Shown: positions 23,853 through 33,449, counted from the first letter of the stretch. The stretch: DNA of 64,000 nucleotides from Vibrio proteolyticus NBRC 13287 (GCF_000467125.1 NZ_BATJ01000008.1:1-64000); one strand, 5' to 3'. Program-made: numbers and translations. Notes: generated from the letters alone by a model not told the origin.

Positions 23853-24368
23853 TTATGCTGTGTGCCGCTTTATAAATTGCTTTAGTTCAGACACGGACCG
23901 GATCACATGCAAGGACTTGTCGACTGACAATTTCTCGAGGTTGAACATAAATTCATGATTCCAGAATGCCGGGCAACGCTTCAGTGTTTTGTAACTTTGC
24001 CATGTGCCTTTCACGACAGAACTTCCCTCTGGCCAACCTTCGGGTTTGACGAATAGCCCTTTCAGTAGTCGCTTTGTGACCAGCCAGTAACTGGTTAGAT
24101 AGGGCAGATCAATGTAAACCAGCGTATCTGCAGACTCCAGCCGTTGATGAAAGGATGCCAAGGGTCCGAAGCCATCAATGATCCAGTAGTCAGATGTGAG
24201 TATGGCGTCGTGGACTTGGTCGAACGTTTGTCGATCGATCTGCTCCCCATTTTTCTGATAGACGATGGAGTCCAACTGGTGCAATGGAATGCCGGTTGAG
24301 TGTGCGAGCGCTTTGCTCAACGTCGATTTTCCACTCCCTGGTTTTCCGAAAACTGCAATTCTCTTCAT
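23853..24368 (-). CDS. adenylate kinase-like P-loop ATPase (FlaR-type)
   Basis: 171 aa; ATG at 24368 behind AGGAGGTAAT. Walker A GKPGSGKSTLSKALA at residues 8-22, then LHQLDSIVYQKNGE, WIIDGF (Walker B-like), ESADTLVYIDLPYLTSYW and a RCPAFWNHEF lid region. This is the AAA/topology-modulation (FlaR) subgroup of nucleoside-kinase-like proteins. True substrate unknown. Confidence 0.85.
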   Translation of the reverse strand: MKRIAVFGKPGSGKSTLSKALAHSTGIPLHQLDSIVYQKNGEQIDRQTFDQVHDAILTSDYWIIDGFGPLASFHQRLESADTLVYIDLPYLTSYWLVTKRLLKGLFVKPEGWPEGSSVVKGTWQSYKTLKRCPAFWNHEFMFNLEKLSVDKSLHVIRSVSELKQFIKRHTA

Positions 24369-24410
24369 ATTACCTCCTTTTGATCTCGTATACCCAGAGG
24401 CAGAAACAAC

Positions 24411-24434
24411 AAACCCACCTCTTTAGGTGGGTTT
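24411..24434. terminator. perfect hairpin between ATPase and GFA genes
   Basis: AAACCCACCT-CTTT-AGGTGGGTTT, 10-bp perfect stem. On the minus strand it would end the GFA transcript about 130 bases after its stop; T run is short. Confidence 0.65.
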
Positions 24435-24566
24435 GCGAACTTTACCGCGCGTCAGAACTCCCACCATTCCTACGGAATGATGATAATTCGAACGGTTGGC
24501 TGAGTAAGATTTGTTTTCATATATCCATCGTCGTTTGTTGGCGCTGGGTTGTCAAACCCTTAACAT

Positions 24567-24980
24567 TCAGTGGTCTGAAGGAGTGTCTGGCTTGCGTTGA
24601 CTGTATTGAACAAGCTTATCACTGATTGTGTACCAACTCGCTTTCGAGTCGACAAAAATATGATACTGAGGGGTGATCCCAGGATCGCCTTCAACGGTAC
24701 CCAGAGTGATGCTGGTGATCTGGCCATTGTCCATGCCAGCTAAAGTGGCGCCACACACTCGACAGAAACACCACCCGCCACCATTGGCTGTTTCATAGCA
24801 CTCTACCAGTTCACTCCCGCTTAACCAGGTAAAATTACTGGGTGTGACACTCGCGTATGTCGCGAAGGCTGAACCGTGTTGGCGTCGGCACATCGAACAA
24901 TGGCAATGACTGGCATTGTGTAACGGGCCATTGATCTGATAACGCACCTGTTCACACAAACATTTGCCTGTGACTTTCAT
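24567..24980 (-). CDS. GFA family (CENP-V/GFA fold) zinc protein
   Basis: 137 aa; ATG at 24980. Cysteine pattern of the glutathione-dependent formaldehyde-activating family: GKCLCEQVRY near residue 5-14, SHCHCSMCRRQHGSAFATY near 28-46, WCFCRVCGATLAG near 70-82. These bind two zincs. Most members do not act on formaldehyde; role unknown. A second GFA gene lies just upstream in the same direction. Confidence 0.88.
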   Translation of the reverse strand: MKVTGKCLCEQVRYQINGPLHNASHCHCSMCRRQHGSAFATYASVTPSNFTWLSGSELVECYETANGGGWCFCRVCGATLAGMDNGQITSITLGTVEGDPGITPQYHIFVDSKASWYTISDKLVQYSQRKPDTPSDH

Positions 24981-25029
24981 GTCGATACCCTCTGCTTATG
25001 GCGCCGCTGAAGCCACGAGGTTGTTACCG

Positions 25030-25425
25030 TTAGAACTCTGGGTGTTGGCAAAACTGCTTCGCTGAATCGCCGATTGTTAACCAACTTGGCTTTTCAGCTA
25101 CAAACTCGTGGAACGAGTTCTCAAGCGCAATCTCATCATCAATGCAGTTGGCCACAATCGGGAATGAGTCACTTGTCGATAGTACTTCACCCAAAGCGGA
25201 CCCGCACACTGAACAAAAACATCGATCGTACTGATAGGGCGGTTCGGCCTTGTAGGTTGTAATCTTGTCCAGACCCCGCGTGATGTGAAAGGATTCTGAC
25301 TTTACAAACACCAAGGTGCTTGCACCAACTTTCCGACATCGTGTGCAATGGCATGTTCCCATCATCGTTGGGGTATCGCTCAGCTCAAATTGAACAGCGC
25401 CACAGCAGCAACTTCCTTTTATCAT
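25030..25425 (-). CDS. GFA family zinc protein, second paralogue
   Basis: 131 aa; ATG at 25425 behind AAAGGAAG-type sequence. GSCCCGAVQFEL, GTCHCTRCRKVGASTLVF and YDRCFCSVCGSALGE give the same zinc-binding set as the neighbour at 24567-24980. About 49 bases separate the two, so they may be co-transcribed. Sequence identity between them is low, suggesting old rather than recent duplication. Confidence 0.88.
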   Translation of the reverse strand: MIKGSCCCGAVQFELSDTPTMMGTCHCTRCRKVGASTLVFVKSESFHITRGLDKITTYKAEPPYQYDRCFCSVCGSALGEVLSTSDSFPIVANCIDDEIALENSFHEFVAEKPSWLTIGDSAKQFCQHPEF

Positions 25426-25543
25426 TTTAATTCTCCCAGCCTTGAAATCATATTAAGCGCGGATTGATCTGCGTCGTTGCTACAAATACTAGAACTAATT
25501 ACTGTATAAATCAACAGTAAGTCATGACGAGGAAATGCGCTTG

Positions 25544-25996
25544 TCAGTCGAGAGGGATGCGGTAGAGTTCACTGACGGGCTGATGCACAAAGTAAGCCCA
25601 AATATGTTCAAACACCTGATGTTGACTTGGAAATGGAGCTAGTGCTTTCGCTTCTGCTAACGTACACCACCTGAACTCTGTGTGTTCATCATTGAGCTTA
25701 ACGGCTTGGTTCGCTTCACATAACACGACAAAAACAGGAATAAGCTCGATTACATTGGCATCCGATTCATAGAACTGTTCGATGTATTGAGCGTTGTAAA
25801 GGGACGATACGTTTATCTGGGTTTCTTCCCGAAACTCGCGGACAATCGCTTGCCATCCGGTCTCGCCTTCTTCAATTGAGCCTGCGACGTGACACCAATA
25901 GTCACCTTTAACTCTTTTCATCAGTAGCAGCTTCGTGACACCATCCACTTCGGATAATGCTACGCCTGAGACAACGGAGGTCTTAATTGGGCTCAT
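25544..25996 (-). CDS. NUDIX hydrolase
   Basis: 150 aa; ATG at 25996. Complete NUDIX box G-x5-E-x7-REFREET at residues ~39-61 (starts GSIEEGETGW). Acts on a nucleoside diphosphate linked to X; substrate not predictable. C-terminal FRWCTLAEAKALAPFP is typical. Confidence 0.88.
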   Translation of the reverse strand: MSPIKTSVVSGVALSEVDGVTKLLLMKRVKGDYWCHVAGSIEEGETGWQAIVREFREETQINVSSLYNAQYIEQFYESDANVIELIPVFVVLCEANQAVKLNDEHTEFRWCTLAEAKALAPFPSQHQVFEHIWAYFVHQPVSELYRIPLD

Positions 25997-26394
25997 GGTC
26001 GGTACCTGTACGAATGGATTGTTTAATAATCTGGACAGTATTGTATATAAAGATAACCATATTCACTCAAACAAGTCTCTCTGCTCTCCCTTAGTACAAA
26101 AAACCAGTCATTTAAGAGATGGTTTTGAAGGGGTATGGCTAAGCAGATCCTGTTAAAAAGACAAAAGATCCAAGTACTGTATAACTACACCCTAACTACA
26201 CCCATAGATTGGTGGGTTATTTTAAGTGGTTGTTTTAGGTGGATATATTGGGTTCTTTTAGGCTTTAGAAAGGCGACAGCCCGATGTTGGTAGCATCGGG
26301 CTGTCTAATTTTTAGATCTCTCGGTTGGTAAGGCCGATAATCTGATATATGCAAAAGGCTGGATTAAATCCGATAAATTCTCTGGTAAGGAGAC
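25997..26394. other. intergenic region between NUDIX gene and rplY
   Basis: Promoter of the NUDIX gene and the terminator listed at 26275. Otherwise only AT-rich sequence with repeated GGTGG and TAACTACACCC motifs; no gene seen. Confidence 0.4.
26275..26312 (+). terminator. strong hairpin with T run on the plus strand
   Basis: GACAGCCCGATG/CATCGGGCTGTC (26275-26305) followed by TAATTTTT. No plus-strand gene lies just upstream; it may also stop rplY transcripts on the minus strand. Confidence 0.7.
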
Positions 26395-26673
26395 TTAGAT
26401 GCGGATGAAGTCCATGTGCTCAACTTTTGGCTTGAAAGCGTGACGTTGAACGTCTTGTGGCTTAACTTTCACTTCTGCGCCATCGATAAGCAGAACGATG
26501 CCTTCGTAGAACTCAGGCTTGTCCATTTGGTTCATGATGTCGTCGTGGTTCAGAGCGATAGATACTGGCGCAGCCTCACCACCGTAAACGATAGCAGGGA
26601 ATTGACCAGCGTGACGTAGGCGGCGGCTCGCACCTTTACCTAGCTCAGTACGTACTACTGCTTCAAATTTCAT
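26395..26673 (-). CDS. rplY: 50S ribosomal protein L25
   Basis: 92 aa from ATG at 26673; the longer frame from 26754 is untranslated leader. [31 protein letters not shown] at the start and [25 protein letters not shown] at the end are the single-domain (E. coli-length) L25. Binds 5S rRNA. In E. coli the order rplY, radD (yejH), rsuA, bcr is contiguous; here about 4.5 kb of other genes lie between rplY and radD. Confidence 0.95.
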   Translation of the reverse strand: MKFEAVVRTELGKGASRRLRHAGQFPAIVYGGEAAPVSIALNHDDIMNQMDKPEFYEGIVLLIDGAEVKVKPQDVQRHAFKPKVEHMDFIRI

Positions 26674-27073
26674 AGTAATTACTCTCAAAAAAGTATTAAA
26701 AAACGTGTCATTGCTGCAATGCGACCTTGCTGCAATGGTTAGGCTCCAAAACATAACGAAACGTTACTGTCAGAACGAGCGCGGATACTACCATTGTATC
26801 CATTTCTGAGCAATAGATTTAGGGGCTATTCGACCGGGGTTCAGTGAATTAATCAGCGTTTGCTGCTTAATGCATCAAGTCACGCGGAGGTCACCTGAAG
26901 ATAGCCTCTGATTATACCGTGTATTGTGTGAAATATCGCATCGTGAAGGCTAACAGGCATGCCAAAGTGATGGGTTGTATTGAAGCTGAATCGAATCTGA
27001 ATGATATCCTCACGCGGGATTAAGCCTGCGATGAGTAAGCTGATTATACACTCACAGCAACTAAGGAGAGATG
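26674..27073. other. intergenic region between rplY and glycosyltransferase
   Basis: Divergent promoters. An AAGGAG ribosome site ends at 27068. No gene or clear hairpin seen in between. Confidence 0.4.
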
Positions 27074-27805
27074 ATGCAACCGATAAGTATAGTCGTCATC
27101 ACTTTGAATGAAGAGAAACGTATTGGCCGCTTATTGGAGGATCTGAGCAAGCAGTCCTATCGTCAGTTTGAAGTGATTCTGGTGGACTCCAACAGCGATG
27201 ACGCCACCTGCGATATGGCTCGAGCATATGGGCAGAGCTTGCCTTCATTGACCGTGCACCGCATGGACGATCGTGGTGTGAGCCTGGGGCGCAATACCGG
27301 CGCGGAATTAGCACGGCATGAGCGGTTGTTGTTTCTGGATGCAGATGTGCGTCTGCCGGTTAACTTTCTCGCCAATGCGCTCAGTGAGCTGGAATCGCGT
27401 AAGCTAGAGGTGGCGGGCGTCTACATGGGGGCGAATGGCCTGCCACTGATGCACAAAGTCGGCTATGGCCTGTTCAATGCCGGCCTGTTTATTACCCAAT
27501 TTGCATTTCCGACAGCGGTGGGGGCGTGTATTTTTTCAACCCGCCGAGCGCATCAGGAAGTAGGAGGATTTGATGAACGCATTACGCTGTGTGAGGACTG
27601 TGATTACGCTCGCCGAGCGGGAAGAACCTGGCGTTTTCGCTTTATCAAAATGACGTTTGGGTTTGATCCTCGACGTCTTGACCAGGAAGGCCTTTTCCGG
27701 ATGGGGTGGTTTTATCTGAAAGCCAATGTGCGTCGGTTATTTTTCGGAGAAATGCGTAACAATGAGATGGAGTATCGCTTTGGTCATTACCGAGAACAAA
27801 ACTAA
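27074..27805 (+). CDS. family 2 glycosyltransferase
   Basis: 243 aa from the second of two adjacent ATGs (27074), which gives five bases to GGAG; 27071 is possible. GT-A fold: ISIVVITLNEEKRIGRLLEDL at the N terminus, VILVDSNSDDATCDMAR, GRNTGAELARHERLLFLDADVRLP with the DAD metal motif, and GGFDERITLCEDCDYARRA with the ED acceptor motif. No membrane helices. Followed 14 bases later by a DedA-type gene, so together they may act on a lipid or surface glycan. Sugar and acceptor unknown. Confidence 0.88.
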   Translation: MQPISIVVITLNEEKRIGRLLEDLSKQSYRQFEVILVDSNSDDATCDMARAYGQSLPSLTVHRMDDRGVSLGRNTGAELARHERLLFLDADVRLPVNFLANALSELESRKLEVAGVYMGANGLPLMHKVGYGLFNAGLFITQFAFPTAVGACIFSTRRAHQEVGGFDERITLCEDCDYARRAGRTWRFRFIKMTFGFDPRRLDQEGLFRMGWFYLKANVRRLFFGEMRNNEMEYRFGHYREQN

Positions 27806-27819
27806 CGCCGTAGGTGCAG

Positions 27820-28422
27820 ATGTTTAGCGCTGTTGGGTTGTTCTTCGGTGCGTTTCTTGATGCGTTGATTGGACCGAACCTGTTTGTACCCGGTGAGCCG
27901 TTTTTGCTGGCCGCCGGGTATCAATGGTATCAAGGCACACCGCTTGCAGTGATTTGGGTATTGCTTGGCGGCTTCTTTGGTGATCAACTCAGCTATTGGA
28001 TAGGGCGTATCTCTGGTCGGCGAGTTCAGTCTAAGCTGATCCGTTGGCAGCCTGGAGTGAGGCGGCCTATCGCACGTTGCCGAAAGCTGATGAGAGATAA
28101 AGGCCATGCGGTGCTGATGGTGGCCCGTTTGCTGGGGCCTGTCGCTTGGGTGGTGCCCTTTATCGCCGGCACACAGCAAATGCGCTGGCGGCGTTTTTCT
28201 TTATTTGCCACGGTTGGGTTGATACTCGGAGTGGGGCAATTTGTCTTGTGGGGATACGCATTAGCAGCCGGGTTACCTTTGTTGCCGTACTCCGATTCGG
28301 TGATTCGTTACCTACAGACGCACAGCGGTTGGTTTTCAGGAGCAGCCGGACTCAGCCTGGTAATAGGGTACGGCACTTATGTTTGGTGGCGTGCTCAACC
28401 TCAGGCTGAGACAAGACGATAA
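27820..28422 (+). CDS. DedA family membrane protein
   Basis: 200 aa from ATG 27820 (GTG 27814 is alternative). GAFLDALIGPNLFVPGEPFLLAAGY, then GGFFGDQLSYWIGRISGR, is the DedA/SNARE-associated (PF09335) core, with VARLLGPVAWVVPFIAGTQQMRWRRF as the second re-entrant segment and further membrane helices to the end. Members flip or recycle lipids such as undecaprenyl phosphate. Genes in operon with the glycosyltransferase at 27074. Confidence 0.88.
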   Translation: MFSAVGLFFGAFLDALIGPNLFVPGEPFLLAAGYQWYQGTPLAVIWVLLGGFFGDQLSYWIGRISGRRVQSKLIRWQPGVRRPIARCRKLMRDKGHAVLMVARLLGPVAWVVPFIAGTQQMRWRRFSLFATVGLILGVGQFVLWGYALAAGLPLLPYSDSVIRYLQTHSGWFSGAAGLSLVIGYGTYVWWRAQPQAETRR

Positions 28423-28446
28423 AACCAGAGCGCAGGCTCCGGTTTA
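28421..28446. terminator. bidirectional terminator between convergent genes
   Basis: AAACCAGAGC/GCTCCGGTTT stem with one mismatch between the DedA gene and the minus-strand sensor kinase gene. Confidence 0.6.
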
Positions 28447-28447
28447 A

Positions 28448-29794
28448 TCAGTGGGCTTTTTTGATGGTCAGAACCGTTTTCAGGCCGCCCATGCTGCTGC
28501 GTTCGAGCTCCAGTTTGCCACGATAACTGTGAGCCATTTCGCTGACAATGTTCAGTCCAAGACCGGTGCCTGGTGTCTTCTCGTCCAGACGCACGCCACG
28601 TTCAATCGCTTTGTGCAGGTCGCATTCTGCAATCCCCGGACCATCGTCTTCAAGGCAGAGGCGAACATCGCCTTTGTCGGCTGAGGGCTCAGCATGCACC
28701 CGGACCAGAGAATTGGCCCATTTGTAGCTGTTTTCCAGTACGTTGCCGATCATTTCATCCAGATCGGCAGAATCTACAGCCACTTCGAGATCGGAGTCGA
28801 GTTCGTTGACCACGACGATACCTCGATGCGCGTACACCTTGTCGAATGCGAGCGAAATAAAGTCGACGCGCTCCGCCGGCTTGGTTTTAACCGACAGAAT
28901 GTTCATCGAACCAGCCATCCGAGCCCGACCAAGATGGTAATCGATTTGGTTCTGAATCTGTTCGACGGGCGCCAGCAGGCGACTTTTTTCGTCACTTTGC
29001 ATAATACCAATTTCATTACGCAGCACTGACAACGGCGTTTTCAGTGCATGGGATAAGTTACCGGCGTGATTACGGGCGCGAGCAAGCAAGTCCTGATAGT
29101 GAAACAGCAGCGCATTAAGATCCGAGACCAGAGGTGATACCTCGCGCGGATAGTTGTAGCTTAGTGCGTCTTTATTGCCATCTTTCAGTTCCGCGAGCTC
29201 CTTCTGCATCTTGGTTAATGGCCGCAATGACCAGCTGACCTGCACGCCGATCAAAATCAAAACCCCGGTAAACAGCATGCCGAGGATGATCCATAGCTGC
29301 CCGGTAATACGCTTCACTGCGCTACCGATAGGTGCTTCATCGACGCCAACCATCACCCGGATGGGTTCGGAAAACTCAGGTAAATACAGGGTTTGAGTGA
29401 TGGTAATCAAAGGCTCTTCGCGTGCGCCTTTGATCACCAGAACCGGCCCCCGTTTTTCAGCGGTGATGTTTTTGTCCCACAGTGAGCGAGAGCGCAGCGT
29501 TTGTTTGTCACTCTGAATGGTCCAGTACAAGCCGCTGTATGGCTGGCTAAAACGAGGGTCAGACAAGCGTGCCGACAGATCAAGCCGGTTGTTGCGGTCG
29601 GTTTCAATATTGGCCGCGATTTCATCCATTGACAGATGGAGCTGAGATTTTGCGTCACTGACGAGGTAGTCTTTTACCAGTAGCGGAATACCGATACCGG
29701 CGGCCAGTATCATGGCCGACAGCCACAACGCCGCCGCGAGTAGCAGACGGCTTTTGAGACTGAGGCGTTTAATGTAACTGGCTTTATCCGGCAT
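28448..29794 (-). CDS. sensor histidine kinase, PhoQ-like
   Basis: 448 aa; ATG at 29794, overlapping the response regulator stop by 11 bases. N-terminal membrane helix near residues 17-40, periplasmic sensor ~42-165 (acidic and PhoQ-like: SQLHLSMDEIAANIETDRNNRLDL), second helix ~168-188, then HAMP, HisKA with NLSHALKTPLSVLRNEI, and HATPase with ENSYKWANSLVRV, DDGPGI and GTGLGLNIV. Third gene of the PepSY-regulator-kinase operon. From memory it resembles V. cholerae VprB/CarS (cation or stress sensing, lipid A modification); not proven here. Confidence 0.85.
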   Translation of the reverse strand: MPDKASYIKRLSLKSRLLLAAALWLSAMILAAGIGIPLLVKDYLVSDAKSQLHLSMDEIAANIETDRNNRLDLSARLSDPRFSQPYSGLYWTIQSDKQTLRSRSLWDKNITAEKRGPVLVIKGAREEPLITITQTLYLPEFSEPIRVMVGVDEAPIGSAVKRITGQLWIILGMLFTGVLILIGVQVSWSLRPLTKMQKELAELKDGNKDALSYNYPREVSPLVSDLNALLFHYQDLLARARNHAGNLSHALKTPLSVLRNEIGIMQSDEKSRLLAPVEQIQNQIDYHLGRARMAGSMNILSVKTKPAERVDFISLAFDKVYAHRGIVVVNELDSDLEVAVDSADLDEMIGNVLENSYKWANSLVRVHAEPSADKGDVRLCLEDDGPGIAECDLHKAIERGVRLDEKTPGTGLGLNIVSEMAHSYRGKLELERSSMGGLKTVLTIKKAH

Positions 29795-30443
29795 TGAGCT
29801 GATATCCCAGGCCTCTGACGGTCTTTATGATGTTCGGTGCTATTTTTTTGCGGATCCGCCCGATAAAAACTTCAATGGTATTAGAGTCACGGTCAAAATC
29901 TTGTTTGTAGATGTGCTCAACCAGCTCGGTGCGCGAGATGACTTTGTCTGGGTTGTGCATGAAGTAGGCGACCACTTTGTACTCGAGTGCGGTAAGACTG
30001 ATGGCCTGTCCCTGCCACATGACTTTCGAAGTGCGGGTATCCAGGCTGAGGTCCCCCATTTGCATGATGGGGGAGGCGTTACCGGATGCCCGGCGTAATT
30101 GCGCTCGCAGGCGGGCCACCAACTCGACCATTTCAAACGGCTTGGTCAGATAATCATCGGCGCCGGCGTTCAGACCTTCCACCCGTTGCGACAGTGTGTC
30201 CCGGGCACTGAGAATGATCACCGGAGTGTTGATGTTTTCATCGCGAATGCCTTTCAGTACCGTCAGGCCATCCAGTTTAGGCAGGCCAAGATCGAGTACG
30301 ATGCCATCCCAGTCCTCAGAGGTTGCCCGGTAGAGTGCATCAATCCCATCCTGGGACAGCTCCGGAACCCAGCCGTTTTGTTCAAGTAATTCAATAATCT
30401 GCTCGCCAAGACGTGGCTCATCTTCCACTACCAGTATTTTCAT
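29784..30443 (-). CDS. OmpR/PhoP-family response regulator
   Basis: 219 aa; ATG at 30443. Receiver domain residues 1-115 with acidic pair ED at 7-8, phospho-acceptor D51 in IVLDLGLPKLDG, T/S in VIILSARD, and K102 in DYLTKPFEMVEL. Winged-helix DNA-binding domain ~125-219 (LTALEYKVVAYFMHNPDKVISR, ending TVRGLGYQLNA). Between the PepSY gene and the kinase gene, so it answers to that kinase. Resembles V. cholerae VprA/CarR from memory. Confidence 0.9.
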   Translation of the reverse strand: MKILVVEDEPRLGEQIIELLEQNGWVPELSQDGIDALYRATSEDWDGIVLDLGLPKLDGLTVLKGIRDENINTPVIILSARDTLSQRVEGLNAGADDYLTKPFEMVELVARLRAQLRRASGNASPIMQMGDLSLDTRTSKVMWQGQAISLTALEYKVVAYFMHNPDKVISRTELVEHIYKQDFDRDSNTIEVFIGRIRKKIAPNIIKTVRGLGYQLNAG

Positions 30444-30455
30444 TGTTGTTCTTCT

Positions 30456-30851
30456 CTATTTTTTGATGACATCGTGCAGGTTGCGTCCTTTGATCTCAAT
30501 CATTTCGAGCGTGGTGGCGTTGTATTCCACTTTAATAATGTTGTTATCATGCACCAGTTTGAGTTCATAAATCCATTGATCGTCGTCTTCTTCCAACTCA
30601 ACCTTGATCAAGCGGCCATTGAGTTGCTGATCGACGGTTTTGTACAGAGCAGAAAACGGCTGGATCAGCCCTTGTTGTACCGCATCGAAGACTTCATCCT
30701 GATCTTCGTCGAACTCGATCCGAGCCCCTTCTTTATAGGCGTCTTGAACCAGGGCATGACCGTTTTGTGTGTCGTCCGCCGCTATTGCCAACTGCAGCGT
30801 GCTGCCGGCAAGCATGATAAGTAACAATGTTTTCAATCGTTTATTCAACAT
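30456..30851 (-). CDS. periplasmic PepSY-domain protein, first gene of two-component operon
   Basis: 131 aa; ATG at 30851. Signal peptide residues 1-24 (LLLIMLAGSTLQLAIA), acidic body, and a C-terminal PepSY-like domain: PFSALYKTVDQQLNGRLIKVELEEDDDQWIYELKLVHDNNIIKVEYNATTLEMIEIKGR. Ends 12 bases before the regulator gene. A periplasmic partner that tunes the sensor kinase is a reasonable inference. Confidence 0.85.
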   Translation of the reverse strand: MLNKRLKTLLLIMLAGSTLQLAIAADDTQNGHALVQDAYKEGARIEFDEDQDEVFDAVQQGLIQPFSALYKTVDQQLNGRLIKVELEEDDDQWIYELKLVHDNNIIKVEYNATTLEMIEIKGRNLHDVIKK

Positions 30852-30922
30852 ATTCGGACCTGTTGTTTGACTCTTTCCTCAGTATAAGTGAGCTGAGATG
30901 AATGGAAAGTGAATCACAGCAC

Positions 30923-32665
30923 TCAGCGATTTTGCAGCTCATCTTCAAAAATCTTGTCTCTCAGTTTCCAGAAACGGCCAACTTTGCGCGCAATGACAAA
31001 TTGCGGAGGACGAAAACGGTGTTGATGGGCCACCACTTTTGTTGGTGAGGCTTCATCAAACGGCCGGTGTTTGTCGGCCAGATGCGGGCGGACAAACTGA
31101 TCTTTAAACGTTTGTTTCTGCTTTTTCGTGCTCAGCGACCAGAACTCGTGTACCTGAGCCTGATTGTCTCCGTGATAAGTGATGCGCAGTTGCGATTTGC
31201 CATTGGCGTCTTTATGAACTGACATGTCCATCTCCGCACACTCAAACACCAGTGCATCTTTGAGATTCAGTGCTTCTTTCAGTTTTTTGTCCGGGTCCAC
31301 TAATGTCGCGTCACATTCGTGACAAATTCGGGCGGCAATGTCGTTGTCTGCGCCACACTGGCCGCAGTATTTGGCGCGGAAGCGATAATCACAATGTTCA
31401 CGTTCTCCGGTTTCGTCATCAGTAAAAAAGCCTTGACATTTGCGGCCGAAGTGTTCAATCAGGAATCCGTTGCTGTCGAGCTTGCCCCAGAAATTGTTAT
31501 TGAAGCCGCAGGCGGGGCACGGAATGGTGATGATTTCGCTGTCGGAATCTGGCTTCGGATTGCCCACTTCCGGTTGATACAAATCGTAGCTGTTGCCCGC
31601 GTAATCCAATACCAGGCACTCTTTTTTTCCCGGGGAAAGACGCAGGCCACGGCCGACGATCTGCTGATAAAGGCTGACCGACTCGGTTGGACGCAGGATG
31701 GCAATCAGGTCGACGTGCGGGGCATCAAAGCCGGTGGTCAAGACCGAGACGTTGACCAGATATTTAATTTCGCGCTGTTTAAATCGCTGGATGATATCGT
31801 CCCGCTCCGGGGTGGGCGTGTCGCCTATCACAATAGCCGCTTCACCGTCTGGTAATAGAGTGTAGATCTCCTGCGCATGTCGCACGGTGGCTGCGAAAAT
31901 CATAATGCCCTGACGATCGGCAGCCATGTGAATGATCTGATCAACGATTTGTGGCGTGGCACGTTTTGACTGCTCGATCACCATATCCAGCTCCGATTCT
32001 TTATAACGTCCGGTACTGGCGGGTTTCAATTTCGAGAAATCGTAGCTCAGTACTGGCGCATCGATCATGCGGGCCGGGGTCAGGAAACCTTCGTCCAGCA
32101 AGTAGCGAATGGGAAGTTCAAAGACACAGTCGCGGAAGAAACGTGCTTCGTCGCTGCGTACCTGGCCTCGGGTGTGGTACTGATATATCCAGCCGATACC
32201 AAGGCGATAGGGGGTGGCGGTCAGACCGAGCACCTTGATGCCGGGGTTCAGTTCGCTTAAATGGGCGATCACCTTCTGATAGCTGCTGTTTTTGTCTTCT
32301 GGCACTCGGTGGCATTCATCGATCACTAGTAGCGAAAACTGGTTTTTGAATTCATCCAGGTTACGCACGACGGACTGTACGGAGGCGAAGACCACTTGTT
32401 GGTCGGTTTCCTTACGGCCAAGCCCGGCGGAAAAGACTGCCCCTTTAAGGCCGTAACCTTCGTATTTGGCGTGGTTTTGTTCAACCAGTTCCTTGACGTG
32501 TGCCAGCACCAGAACCCGGCCTTTGGCTAGGCGGGCTAATTCGGCAATGACCAGGCTTTTGCCGGCACCAGTCGGCAGTACAATGACCGCAGGTGTAGTG
32601 TGTTGACGGAAATAGTGGACAACGGCCTTGACGGAGTCGGCCTGATAGGGGCGTAAGGTATACAT
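30923..32665 (-). CDS. radD: RadD, DEAD/DEAH-type helicase of recombination repair
   Basis: 580 aa from ATG at 32665; the frame is open to a TTG at 32686 but E. coli RadD (YejH) starts with the same TLRPYQ. SF2 motifs: Walker A LPTGAGKSLV near residue 33, motif Ia LAHVKELVEQNHAKY, DECH box in LLVIDECHR, LTATPYRLG, then VSVLTTGFDAPHVDLIAILRPTESVSLYQQIVGRGLRL. C-terminal zinc region with CPACGF, CDYRFRAKYCGQCGAD and ARICHECDA. Very high similarity to E. coli RadD by recall. Divergent from rsuA, as in E. coli. Confidence 0.95.
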   Translation of the reverse strand: MYTLRPYQADSVKAVVHYFRQHTTPAVIVLPTGAGKSLVIAELARLAKGRVLVLAHVKELVEQNHAKYEGYGLKGAVFSAGLGRKETDQQVVFASVQSVVRNLDEFKNQFSLLVIDECHRVPEDKNSSYQKVIAHLSELNPGIKVLGLTATPYRLGIGWIYQYHTRGQVRSDEARFFRDCVFELPIRYLLDEGFLTPARMIDAPVLSYDFSKLKPASTGRYKESELDMVIEQSKRATPQIVDQIIHMAADRQGIMIFAATVRHAQEIYTLLPDGEAAIVIGDTPTPERDDIIQRFKQREIKYLVNVSVLTTGFDAPHVDLIAILRPTESVSLYQQIVGRGLRLSPGKKECLVLDYAGNSYDLYQPEVGNPKPDSDSEIITIPCPACGFNNNFWGKLDSNGFLIEHFGRKCQGFFTDDETGEREHCDYRFRAKYCGQCGADNDIAARICHECDATLVDPDKKLKEALNLKDALVFECAEMDMSVHKDANGKSQLRITYHGDNQAQVHEFWSLSTKKQKQTFKDQFVRPHLADKHRPFDEASPTKVVAHQHRFRPPQFVIARKVGRFWKLRDKIFEDELQNR

Positions 32666-32747
32666 CTGAATTGTGAAATCGATCAACTAATCTGGCAATG
32701 AAGTAGGTTGGGTATATAATACCTGACCCTGACTAGATGAGGTATTC

Positions 32748-33449
32748 ATGCGTTTAGATAAATTTCTGTGTGAGGCATTAGGTGCAACACGCAACGAAGC
32801 GACCAAAATCCTGAAAAGCGGCGAAGTGACAGTGAACGAGGTGGTGCAAAAGAGCGGTTCTGTCAAAGTTACTGAATCGTGCGTGGTCGAGTGGCAGGAC
32901 AGAGAGTTGCGAGTCCATGGGCCGCGCTACATCATGTTGTTTAAACCGGATGGCTATGTCTGTTCGCATGAAGACGGATTCAACCACACAGCGTTTGTTC
33001 TGCTCGATGAAGTGAAGATGGATACCTTGCACTTTGCTGGCCGTCTGGATGTGGATACGACGGGGCTGGTGTTGATCACCGACGACGGGAAATGGTCTCA
33101 CCGTATTACGTCCCCCAAGCATAAATGTGAAAAAACATACCGCGTGTGGCTCGCAGATCCGATTGGTGCTGATTACGCGGCGCAGTTTGTTGAGGGAATT
33201 CAACTACGTAATGAACGTGAGCTGACTTTGCCGGCACAGATGGAGATTGTGGACGCGGATGAAAAAGAAGTGCTGCTGACCATCACTGAAGGGAAATACC
33301 ATCAGGTGAAACGCATGTTCGCGGCGCTGGGCAATAAAGTTGAGCACCTACATCGTGAACGTATTGGTGCCATTGAACTTGACGACACTCTCGAACCGGG
33401 TGAGTACCGCTATCTGACCGAGGAAGAAGTGGCGTCTGTGTGGAAATAG
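32748..33449 (+). CDS. rsuA: 16S rRNA pseudouridine-516 synthase
   Basis: 233 aa, ATG 32748. N-terminal S4 domain (MRLDKFLCEALGATRNEATKILKSGEVTVN), then the RsuA catalytic core with Asp in HFAGRLDVDTTGLVLIT near residue 103, KTYRVWLADPIG, and EGKYHQVKRMFAALGNKVEHLHRERIGA. Modifies U516 of 16S rRNA. Upstream of bcr as in E. coli. Confidence 0.95.
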   Translation: MRLDKFLCEALGATRNEATKILKSGEVTVNEVVQKSGSVKVTESCVVEWQDRELRVHGPRYIMLFKPDGYVCSHEDGFNHTAFVLLDEVKMDTLHFAGRLDVDTTGLVLITDDGKWSHRITSPKHKCEKTYRVWLADPIGADYAAQFVEGIQLRNERELTLPAQMEIVDADEKEVLLTITEGKYHQVKRMFAALGNKVEHLHRERIGAIELDDTLEPGEYRYLTEEEVASVWK